Part shown: piece after piece, positions 56,433 through 64,000 of the stretch | How positions within the stretch are numbered: position 1 is the stretch's first letter | Layout: every line of letters begins with the position of its first letter | NCBI GenBank assembly: GCA_902702965.1 | Contig: CACRXP010000045.1 | Span: 1,414,524 to 1,478,523, forward strand | DNA from: Spirometra erinaceieuropaei | Lineage: Eukaryota > Platyhelminthes > Cestoda > Diphyllobothriidea > Diphyllobothriidae | Length of the DNA stretch: 64,000 bases | Direction of reading: 5' to 3' | The notes under the pieces: generated by a model | What the model saw: the letters and a program-made list of their open reading frames with translations, nothing else | What the model was told of the DNA's origin: nothing | The model's database searches: none | Made by a program: the position numbers and the translations under genes

Positions 56433-57292
56433 CAGACGATTATTTTTCGAATTGTCGACAGCAGTTGGTTGTTCAGAGAGAATGAAGACACTCTCGCAAA
56501 CGAGGTATACTACTGATTCAAGCCCGTTTTGTGTGGGCATCCATGTACGAAAGTGATCCCAGCGCCTTTGTATGGTCAGGGAATGCATGTGATAACTGTT
56601 AAACAGTTTTCACATACGCGAAAACAGTAAAAGCACACCATTGATGTTTAATAAGTGGACCCCAAAGCCAGCGATTTGGGGGGATTGTCAAAAGCTTGCA
56701 GAAAGCGCCGTCCAAGTCGCAAGTTTCGACCAGAAAGAGGCCGAGGAACTAAAATAAAGAATATTTGTCCGAACAGACTACTAAACAGTAAAGTATTTAG
56801 TAAAATAACCGGGGTCTTTGACCTTGTTTCACAGGCGAATTTCTCATGTGATTCGGAGAATTTCGGCCCACAAAATAAAGCTGCTCTAAATGCTCCTACA
56901 ATTACAAAAGGTTCACTAGAAAACGAACAAGCCAGGATTAACAAGCTTGGACACTTCGCAGATTTCATTACCCTAGGAAGAGGTGGAATATGCAAATTTA
57001 TAGAAAATAAGGCCAGAGGAGTTTACAATAACCGCAACGCAAGGAGCGGTGCTGATGAATTCACTGACCCTTCTTTGGTACCTCGTGTCTGAGACGTGAA
57101 GGCCAGTGTAACCCTGGTGGCTATTAAAACGCCGAGTTCAGGCGTCGGGTGTGCAGTCCGGGATGGCGGCAAGTAGGCCGGAAATGGCCAGTCCAGTGTC
57201 TCCGCATCTACTACTAAGACTTCTCAATTACTGATTACCAGTAGCCAATCAACGGTCTGCATGGGCTGGAGAACCTCAGCTCTAAATAATAA
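56433..57292. other. Unassigned; contains a 145-codon plus frame
   Basis: 56655-57092 is open on the plus strand for 145 codons (and 56648-56995 on the minus strand). The plus product is Lys/Arg-rich at first (KACRKRRPSRKFRPERGRG) and then more ordinary (NKAALNAPTITKGSLENEQ, INKLGHFADFITLGRGG). No domain is recognised. A diverged SINE tail lies at about 57150-57205 (AGTAGGCCGGAAATGGCC). Confidence 0.3.
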
Positions 57293-57640
57293 GGTGGCAA
57301 GGACAAATACAAGGGAGAACGGAATGATTGTTTCTGGTTTACTGGCCGTCATTAGCCAGCTGTGCCCAGTTCCAAGTGTGGATCACTTGAGATTCAAACC
57401 TGCGATCTTTGGTCACGGAGTTTGACACTCTGTCATTGAGCCACGGGCACCTTGACCTGTCGGCTTATAAGCCAGAAATGGCCATTCCAGTCTCCCTTGC
57501 TAGTGCCGGTGCCACCTCATTTACCTATTCTACTTACAATTTATACTACTAGTCACTGTGCGGCTGTTGGCGGGGTTCGGGAGAGGGAGAGAGAGAGCCA
57601 AGAAGCACAACGGGACGAGCACGTTTCAGTGAGCGTCCAT
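57293..57640. mobile_element. SINE inverted pair, diverged, with reversed flank module
   Basis: A minus SINE (57293-57455; ACTGGCCGTCATTAGCCAGC, GATTCAAACCTGCGATC, ACTCTGTCATTGAGCCAC) is followed by a plus tail (57462-57515; ATAAGCCAGAAATGGCCATT, CCAGTCTCCCTTG). A decayed reversed flank module comes last (57557-57640; CTGTGCGGCTGTTGGC, then a GAGAGAGAG tract). Confidence 0.75.
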
Positions 57641-57699
57641 CGATCACAAGGAGAAAAATGTTCGTTTCCCTCCTGCGGTTCGGCTTAAACGGCGCACGC

Positions 57700-57960
57700 C
57701 GCTCCCGTCTGATAGTGACTCGCCTGGGTGCGGCTCCGGCCATGCCATGCGCCCTCCCCCCACATCCGGTCTTCTTGACTCTGTCTTGACACCGGGTTCA
57801 GGTGGGGAATGGAGAGGAGAGAGTACAGTAAATGCTGCACAAGTCTACTACCACTATAAACTAATTCGCGCGCAAGTTACCTTGCCTGCTGCACCTTGCT
57901 GTGTAGCACACGGTGGACATAGTCGGAATCAACGCTCGAACTGTCGTGTATTGCAGCCAT
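57700..57960 (-). repeat. Dispersed repeat B, partial
   Basis: Minus orientation: CGCCTGGGTGCGGCTCCGGC, CCGGTCTTCTTGACTCTGTC, TTGACACCGGGTTCAGG, GAGAGAGTACAGTAAATGC, CTATAAACTAATTCGCGCGC and CACGGTGGACATAGTCGG. Confidence 0.85.
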
Positions 57961-58586
57961 CTCCAACGACGGACTCCTGCACGAATACGAAAGCTCATAA
58001 AACGAGCAAACTGTTCCGATGCTCGGCTAGTCTTCTTCCTTATTTCTACATCGAAATTCCGCCTAGCTAATATGAACACGCATATCCACAACTTCGCAAG
58101 ACACCTTCCAAGGAATGCTTGAATTGGGGCTTCTGTGCCCTTACAAGCCGATCCATTAATTCCTCGACAACATGGTCTGCTTAGGGGAAAACAAGAAGAG
58201 ACTTTTGCGACTCGAAGTGACTAGCAGTAGGCACTTTCTTAAAGAATGTCTGCACTATACACAGGGAGAGGAAGACTACCTTGCAGAGCGTTGACTTCTA
58301 TGTTTACAGCGGAGTTTGTTATTAATGTCAAGAGTTTAAAAACGGGATTGTTTATAAGGAAACTCACATCTAACTAAAATGTAAACTGTCTGAGACAGCA
58401 CCTAGGCGTCAGGAAGAAATTTGGTAAGTTGACTTGGACAGCTGATCACCCCGAATGTTCAAGGTAAGGACAGCGAGGACAGTATGCGGTCATTTCGCAA
58501 ACAAAATATTTGACCTGGAGACAAGTAAAGGGTTTGCAGAACTCGGGCGACGAGGCCAACAGGCTATGTTAACATGCCTAAACATA
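57961..58586. other. No recognisable gene
   Basis: Nothing recognised up to the TA preceding the next foldback element. Confidence 0.45.
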
Positions 58587-59462
58587 CAGTTGGTGGGTCA
58601 ACGCAAGAAATGTCAACCGAAATTACGAAATGCGTTTTCGTCTCGAAAAGATTAATTAAGTAGGGTTGTGAAAGTAGTCAGCCTGCAACGTAATTCTATA
58701 ATAATTCAATTACCTCATGATGTCGAATTTCGACTGAACTTCTTTTCTTCTGTATGCAAAAACTATACTCCGTAAAAAATGACCACTTAATAAGCATGCA
58801 TTTTGCCATTGATTTTCGACGCCCTAAAAAATTCAATTATATTTTATGGAGAAAATTCATAAAAATAGTCATCATTTTGCTTATTCGGTAGAAAATGACG
58901 TCTTCTTTCCATGTTATGCTCGAAGGAAGGGTATAATTCGGTTTTCAAAAATTTTTCCAATCCTCGAATAATTTTGAACCCGACCTGCCGTTACATTTGT
59001 ATTCAGGGTTTACCAACTACAAGCCGCATATTTTCCGCGTACGAAAAACATACATTTCTCTACGGCATTAAAGGGAGACCATACGGCGTTCATAAAATTT
59101 AGCAGTGGATTTGGGCCGTATTGTTAACCTTAGAAGCCACATTGGTAAATGCAGAGGTATACCGTTTTATGAATGGCCATTTCATGGTATAAAAAATTCT
59201 CACGATCAAAAATTTTTTATAGCCAAATTTTACCCTTCTGTCGAGTGCAAAATTGGAAGATGACGGAATTTTCTACCGAACGAGCTAAAGAATGAATATG
59301 TTTATGCCTGTTTTCCAGGAAATATGATTGAATTTTTGAGGGGGACTGAATACCAGTGAGAAAAATGCATGCTACGTAAGTGGTCATTTCACACAGAGTA
59401 TAGTTTTTATATGCAGCCGGAAAGAAGTCCATTCGAAGCCGGCATTCCGGGTAGCTGAATTA

Positions 59463-61742
59463 GTTTCAGTTTCAGTTTATCAAGGGAAATATAGGCGAGC
59501 GCCTTTGAACTCCCTATTGGTTTACAAGTCGTCGGAGAAAAACATTGATAGTGGGAAGGGGAAAAAAGGGGTTTTGTACATAATCGCTGACAGCTAGTCA
59601 AAAAGAGTAATCAATAACGGTTACTAACAAGTTACAAGTAGTATAAGCAAGTTGGTTCCGGTTATGTGAGTGGATGCAAGGCTGGTAACTGGGAGGCTTG
59701 ATGCGCGTCAAGTCTAAACTTAAAGGAATTCACACAGGAGGAGGTTGCAACATCGGTGGGCAGGGCATTCCACGCTGCAACCACTCTGTGACTGAAAAAG
59801 AACTTTCTCCCATTGATTCTTGCTTTCCCGGCGCGTAGTTTTAGGGGATGACCGCGCAAATTGGGCGTGTTAGCTTGTGTGAAATAATCAGTGGGATCTA
59901 AACAACAGTCTAGGCCGTTGATAATGCGAAATGCAAGTATAAGGTCACCACGTAATTGCCTGTAGGAAAGTGGAAACAGATTGAGAGTTGACAGTCGAGA
60001 TTCGTAAGACAGCGCTCCCAGACCTTGTGTCATTTTGGTCGCCCGTCTCTGGACCTTCTCCAAAACGGTATAGTCCTTGGCAGTCCAAGGTCTCCACGCC
60101 TGTATGGCGTATTCTAGATGAGGCCTCACGTAGGTGCCAAATATTTTTGAAAAGCTGTCTGGATCTAATCCCATAAATGCTCGCTTAATGAGTTGCAGTG
60201 CAGCCATAGCCGATTTAGCCGCCTTCGCGCAGTGCAGTGTTGGTTTGAGTGAAGATGTAATCCATACACCCAAGTCCTTCTGACTGTCAACCTGTTGCAG
60301 TGGTGTGCCCTCTAGAAAGTAAGTCCTGGGGCTGGAGGTTCTGAAGCTGCCTAGTTGAAGAAAGTTGCACTTGCTTATACTGAAGGGCATAAGCCAGCGC
60401 TTCGACCAGTCTTCGAGTCTGTTCAGGTTTGCTTGGAGGTGGTCTGCGTCTGCCGCATTGTGAATAACTTTCCACAATTTAATGTCGTCGGCAAACAGGA
60501 TGGTATCACAGTCTAAGTCCTTGACGCAGTCATTTATGAAAACGAGGAATAACGTGGGACCTAGGACTGAGCCCTGTGGGACGCCACTCACCACGCTTAC
60601 CTCTGAGGACTGTTGACGTCCGACCTGCACTCTTTGGGACCGTCCAGCCAAAAAGCTCTGGATCCGTACAAGAAGGCGTCCACGAATTCCAGCGTTGCGC
60701 AGTTTGTGGAAGAGACGTTGGTGGGGAACGCTGTCGAAGGCCTTTTTGAAGTCGATGTAGATGGCGTGCACCACACTACCTTCATCGCGTGCTTTGGTCC
60801 AGCGTTCGAGCGTAAAGAGCAGATTCGTGAGGCAGGACCTACTACTTCGAAAGCCGTGTTGTGCATCAGAGAGGAGGTGGTGCTGCTCGAGGAACTGCAT
60901 CAAGGCCTTCTTAATGATCTTCTCCATGATTTTGCAACAGATGGAGGTAAGACTCACTGGCCTGTAGTTATTCGCAGACGCACGACTTCCGCTCTTAAAA
61001 AGCGGAGTGATGGTAGCGGACTTCCAGTCAGAGGGCAGGCATCCAGTGAGAAATGATGTTTGGAAGATCAAGGCTAAAGGCTTGGACATTTCGGGAGCTA
61101 GCTCCTTCAGCAGCTTGGCGGGGATTGCATCAGGGCCTGGGGAGGTCGATTCTTTCAGATTAAGTAACTCATTCCGAACAATTGCTGCGGTGAAGAATAC
61201 GGCTTCAAGGGTAGGCTTTTCTTCGTCTTCACAAATGGGGGAGAGAAAATCGGGTTCTTTTTTCACGACGGACCGGAAAAACTGAGAGAGGTGTTCAGCC
61301 TTATCCTTGTCATCGGAGATTTCCATTCCCTCGGCTGTTCGCAACAGTGGGATGGGGTCTTTGTTCCGCGTGCTCTGTCTTATGTAGCTGTAGAGGACTT
61401 TGGGATTAACCCTGGCACGGTTGAGAAGATCCTTTTCAAAGGCTTTCCGATCTCTAGCGATGAGAACTTTGACCCGATTTCTCTGAGACTTATAACTGCT
61501 TAGGGATTCTGGCGTCCGGTCAGTCAGGGATCTTTTCCACAGCTTCCTCTTCTTGTTAACCTCCTTCTTTAAGGACGGAGTCAGCCAGCGGGGTCTATTT
61601 GTTAGTCTTCTGTGCATGACTGGGCAATGGTTGGAGATGAGGTTGTGGACTAACTCTTTGAACTGACACCAAACCTCGTCGACATCGCCGGATAGAGTGG
61701 ATGCCCCGTCGATAGGACTTAGATCCCTTCTCATCTGTTCAA
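59463..61742 (-). mobile_element. CR1/jockey-group LINE, 5'-truncated
   Basis: The LINE lies on the minus strand with its 3' end at the left, ending in tandem GAAACT units (TGAAACTGAAACT read on its own strand). AATTA occurs at both junctions (59458-59462 and 61743-61747) and is a possible short target duplication. The endonuclease domain is absent, and the 5' junction falls just before the polymerase-linker region, as expected of incomplete reverse transcription. Short microsatellite-like 3' tails rather than poly-A are usual in several LINE clades, CR1 among them. Confidence 0.85.
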
Positions 61743-61755
61743 AATTATGCTGCAT
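59662..61755 (-). CDS. LINE reverse transcriptase, intact frame, no endonuclease
   Basis: An uninterrupted 697-codon frame. Polymerase motifs appear in order: SPGPDAIPAKLLKELAP (205-221), LFKSGSRASANNYRPVSL (252-269), AQHGFRSSRSCLTNL (298-312), YIDFKKAFDSVPH with the first catalytic Asp (333-345), SGVPQGSVLGP (390-400), and FADD with the catalytic Asp pair (421-424). The thumb and C-terminal region includes KDLGVWI (493-499), YVRPHLEYAIQAW (542-554) and RVVAAWNALP (657-666), as in CR1/jockey-group LINEs. The protein would copy LINE RNA at a nicked target, but the apurinic-type endonuclease that normally precedes the RT (about 250-300 residues) is missing. The first four to five codons, including the start ATG, come from the foldback element into which the LINE inserted. 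The lack of stops over 2.1 kb points to a recent insertion. Expression is unproven. Confidence 0.93.
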   Translation of the reverse strand: MQHNFEQMRRDLSPIDGASTLSGDVDEVWCQFKELVHNLISNHCPVMHRRLTNRPRWLTPSLKKEVNKKRKLWKRSLTDRTPESLSSYKSQRNRVKVLIARDRKAFEKDLLNRARVNPKVLYSYIRQSTRNKDPIPLLRTAEGMEISDDKDKAEHLSQFFRSVVKKEPDFLSPICEDEEKPTLEAVFFTAAIVRNELLNLKESTSPGPDAIPAKLLKELAPEMSKPLALIFQTSFLTGCLPSDWKSATITPLFKSGSRASANNYRPVSLTSICCKIMEKIIKKALMQFLEQHHLLSDAQHGFRSSRSCLTNLLFTLERWTKARDEGSVVHAIYIDFKKAFDSVPHQRLFHKLRNAGIRGRLLVRIQSFLAGRSQRVQVGRQQSSEVSVVSGVPQGSVLGPTLFLVFINDCVKDLDCDTILFADDIKLWKVIHNAADADHLQANLNRLEDWSKRWLMPFSISKCNFLQLGSFRTSSPRTYFLEGTPLQQVDSQKDLGVWITSSLKPTLHCAKAAKSAMAALQLIKRAFMGLDPDSFSKIFGTYVRPHLEYAIQAWRPWTAKDYTVLEKVQRRATKMTQGLGALSYESRLSTLNLFPLSYRQLRGDLILAFRIINGLDCCLDPTDYFTQANTPNLRGHPLKLRAGKARINGRKFFFSHRVVAAWNALPTDVATSSCVNSFKFRLDAHQASQLPALHPLT

Positions 61756-61959
61756 GATGATTAGTTTTACGGCGCTGCTTAATTAACCTTTTCGAAACGA
61801 AAAGGCATTTCGTAAGTTCGGTTGATATTTCATGAGTTAGCTCACCTACTGTAATCGTTTAAGTCTAGTCAACCGCATGAGATTAAACTTTCGAATCAAG
61901 CACTAGCATTTGGCCATGTTTGCAGTTTCTTTGTCCGGTAAACCCAGCTGGAGTACAAA

Positions 61960-62284
61960 ATATAACGATGATGTGATTCTCTATCAAACGATTGAAAGAA
62001 AACATTTTTGTTCGTGGGTTCTATAGAATATATGTGAATTTGCAACGCCATCGAAAATCAATGTGAAAATTGCATGCCATTGAAGTAGTCATTTTTTACC
62101 TAGTATGGCTTCTACCGGACACTGAAAAGCAGTTAATTCAAAAGCTGACATCCTGCCAAGACCGAAATAAAATAGGATTATGCCGCAAGATAATCAGCAG
62201 TACGACCGCGCCTAAGTAACCCTTTCTAAGAGAAAATGCATTTCAGAATTTCAGCCAACATTTTGTGAGATTGACCACTCACTG
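61960..62284. mobile_element. Foldback element, right arm only
   Basis: The right end in reverse reads CAGTGAGTGGTCAATCTCAC and is followed by TA (62285-62286). The arm continues inwards with AACATTTTTGTTCG, GCCATCGAAAATCAATGTG and AAGTAGTCATTTTTTACC. The left half is missing: the preceding element ends at 61850, about 110 bases upstream. Confidence 0.8.
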
Positions 62285-63131
62285 TAGGTGGGCCCTGTGT
62301 GTCAGATTAATGGGATATCTTTGAAAAGCGAAAAAACAGTCGACCAAGCAAGAGTCACTCTTAGCAAGAATGCCAAATTCTGAACCGGACATGAAAAAGG
62401 ACACCCATTTAAAGGAGTAATAGCTTCTGGAACACGATAAAAGGTGGGTGCTAGTTCGATAAAATATGGCGGGTCTGGTGGAAAGCTCCCAAGTTTGGCA
62501 TGTTTCAAGATGGTCAGTAGAGTACGTTGGATTGTGGGCGGTATAAGATTGCACCCTGAGGTCCGAAGAATCCTTTAGGTTCGCCACATCTAGTCAACTA
62601 CGTCGAAGCCTTTTCAAAGTTCTAGGACTCAAGTCTTACTTAGGTCTGTACTACTTCTTACGGCTAGTTATCGGCGCCTGGAGTTGAATTATAGAAGGCG
62701 CTGCAATAGTCGACATTAAAAGCAATCGAGCATAACTTGGGCATTTTTTGCTGGCAAAATGATATAACGATAAACAAAGTAGTTTTGGTTTCATAAAACC
62801 ATCATTTCTTGTGTATCTTCTGCTAACGCGAGTGCATGATTTCACCTTTCACTGGTTGTTTTCTCTCGAGAATGAGTACGACCGTCTCTCGTGTCTTCCC
62901 TGAATGTAAGTACCACGACGGTGTTACTTAATTAGTAATAGTAGGGGATTTATATATTTTAATAAGAATCAGTCATGAACACTGCGTCGCCGCATGCGTA
63001 TGTTTTAGACCCCTAGGGCAAACTTTCGTCCCACTAAGTAGGCCAGTAACCGCGGTTATCAGAAGTACTTCATCGTCTCAACGAGAATCAGTAGACAGGG
63101 GGATTTTGTTTCTAAGCCTAATACACAACTA
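62285..63131. other. No recognisable gene
   Basis: Frames up to 102 codons without motifs, and no shared repeat recognised between two partial foldback elements. Confidence 0.45.
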
Positions 63132-63265
63132 CAGCGAATGACCGATCTCATGAAATGCTGGCCAAAATTCTGAAATGCGTTTCCGATTAGGAAGGATTAC
63201 TTAGGTAGGATTGAAATATTGATTGTCATGCGGCATAATCCCATAGTATTTCGGACTCAACTGGT
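63132..63265. mobile_element. Foldback element, left end only
   Basis: CAGCGAATGACCGATCTCAT is preceded by TA (63130-63131). It is followed by GCCAAAATTCTGAAATGCG, GGAAGGATTACTTAGG and GCGGCATAATCCCATAGTAT. Similarity to 21528 and 32177 stops at about 63262. Confidence 0.8.
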
Positions 63266-63812
63266 TTTATAAGAGAAACATTAAATGGACCATTTTCCTG
63301 ATTAAATTGCAGTAGGGCAGACTTCTGTCAAAATTAATCAATTTCTCCCCATATTAGGCCAGTCATGTGGTTAACTGTCGCAACGACATGTGGTTCCTGC
63401 GTTAGACAGTCTTACGATGCGTGACCATGTGTGCCTTCAGCGCAGAAGGACCGCTACACATTATGTCAAAATTTTGGGTGACTACAATGTGACTTTGTAC
63501 AGCCGATACATTGGTATAGCCAGGACCCTAAGATCGTTACCTAAAAAGCCTGAACATATCTCACTTGTTTTTCTTCCTGGGCTAACTGAAATTCCGCCTT
63601 TGCAAAAACAGACCCGGAACTGTGGAAAAGCTGGGACAGACTTTTTTCCGAGACTGCAATCTAATTACGTCGGGCAGTTTGCATGGCTTCCTTGCTTTGC
63701 AAAGTAATCTATGCGTGACACTTCCTGTGTACTTTAACGAGTTAACGCTGAAGACATGTCCATTCTGTGCGGTATGGGTCGTCACCCCCAACTGACCGCC
63801 GACCGTTGTTAG
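63266..63812. other. No clear gene
   Basis: The 105-codon plus frame at 63390-63707 has no motif. This would be intron if the exon at the right edge is real. Confidence 0.35.
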
Positions 63813-64000
63813 TGCATCCTCGTCCATAGACCCAGTCAAACTGGCAGATGCAGTTTCCCTCTTCGCAGCCGCACTGATGTCGGAAGACAACGGCTGGTTT
63901 GCAGCATACCGCATCCCTGTGAACGCGTCTGTCCTCAATGTGCCGCTTGCAGATCAAATATCTCTATATGGCGACCGAAAACGGTTTTACAAACTAACAT
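63813..64000 (+). CDS. Candidate exon cut by the window edge
   Basis: After an AG at 63811-63812 (CGTTGTTAG, weak pyrimidine tract) the plus frame that reads through GCA at 63814 stays open to the end of the window, about 62 codons. The product is protein-like: ASSSIDPVKLADAVSLFAAA, then SEDNGWFAAYRIPVNASV, then VPLADQISLYGDRKRFYK. The helical start and the mix of residues look like an ordinary folded protein rather than repeat DNA. I do not recognise the family. An in-frame TGA lies just upstream at 63793-63795, which fits an exon start after it. The minus-strand frames over the same bases are shadows if this is right. Confidence 0.4.

Larger units (their letters stand above)
58587..61850. 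mobile_element. TA-flanked foldback element split by a LINE
   Basis: The left end CAGTTGGTGGGTCAACGCAA is preceded by TA (58585-58586). The right end in reverse reads CAGTAGGTGAGCTAACTCAT and is followed by TA (61851-61852). The arms match the element at 52146-53090 block by block (AACCGAAATTACGAAATGCG, GATTAATTAAGTAGG, GTCAGCCTGCAACGTAATTC). Removing the LINE at about 59463-61742 leaves about 980 bases, close to the 945 bases of the uninterrupted relative. A short arm segment (about six bases compared with the relative) is missing at the LINE junction. Confidence 0.9.

Noticed and set aside
56648..56995. 115-codon minus frame opposite the 145-codon plus frame
   Set aside because: The two frames overlap on opposite strands; neither has a recognisable domain, and at most one could be real.

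Overview
This is a window of intron-rich, repeat-saturated animal nuclear DNA, not bacterial or viral DNA. No open frame except one retrotransposon reverse transcriptase is longer than about 190 codons. TTAGGG-type telomere-like arrays, tRNA-derived SINEs, triplet microsatellites, Penelope-like elements and two kinds of LINE are spread through it. The mixture (RTE-type LINE with a C-terminal zinc-finger tail, Penelope elements with hammerhead-like motifs, roughly balanced GC) fits a large flatworm genome such as a diphyllobothriid tapeworm. That assignment is inference; nothing in the window proves it.

Host genes are represented by scattered exons. The best is a PDZ-domain exon on the minus strand (55183-55331) with good splice sites. 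Three further exon-like segments (27925-28203, 39354-39629 and 63813 to the right edge, all plus strand) have plausible splice signals or protein-like composition, but their families are not recognised.

The rest is mobile DNA. (1) A family with TA-flanked CAGT...ACTG ends and very long inverted arms, Tc1/mariner-like in its ends: 21528-22519, 32177-33899, 43046-44001, 48822-53371, 52146-53090, 58587-61850, plus fragments. (2) A tRNA-derived SINE that appears repeatedly as head-to-head inverted dimers; the 38 kb copy has 195-bp arms that match perfectly. (3) A non-coding dispersed repeat, here called repeat B, in about 15 copies on both strands. (4) Penelope-like remnants: a GIY-YIG endonuclease pseudogene at 9.1-9.8 kb, a reverse-transcriptase scrap at 45.6 kb, and 3' ends carrying hammerhead-ribozyme-like motifs at 9.0 and 46.5 kb. 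(5) A CR1/jockey-group LINE with an intact RT frame at 59.5-61.7 kb and an RTE-type LINE pseudogene at 41.9-43.0 kb. (6) An element with inverted ends that carries telomere-like arrays inside it (26.1 and 53.7 kb, partial at 30.5 kb).

The elements are nested, so their order of arrival can be read. The 52146-53090 element sits inside the right arm of the 48822-53371 element. The CR1-group LINE sits inside the 58587-61850 element and takes its first start codon from that host element. A SINE dimer sits inside the 32177-33899 element. All repeat boundaries were found by reading, not by alignment software, and most are good to about 10-30 bases except where a TA flank is stated.
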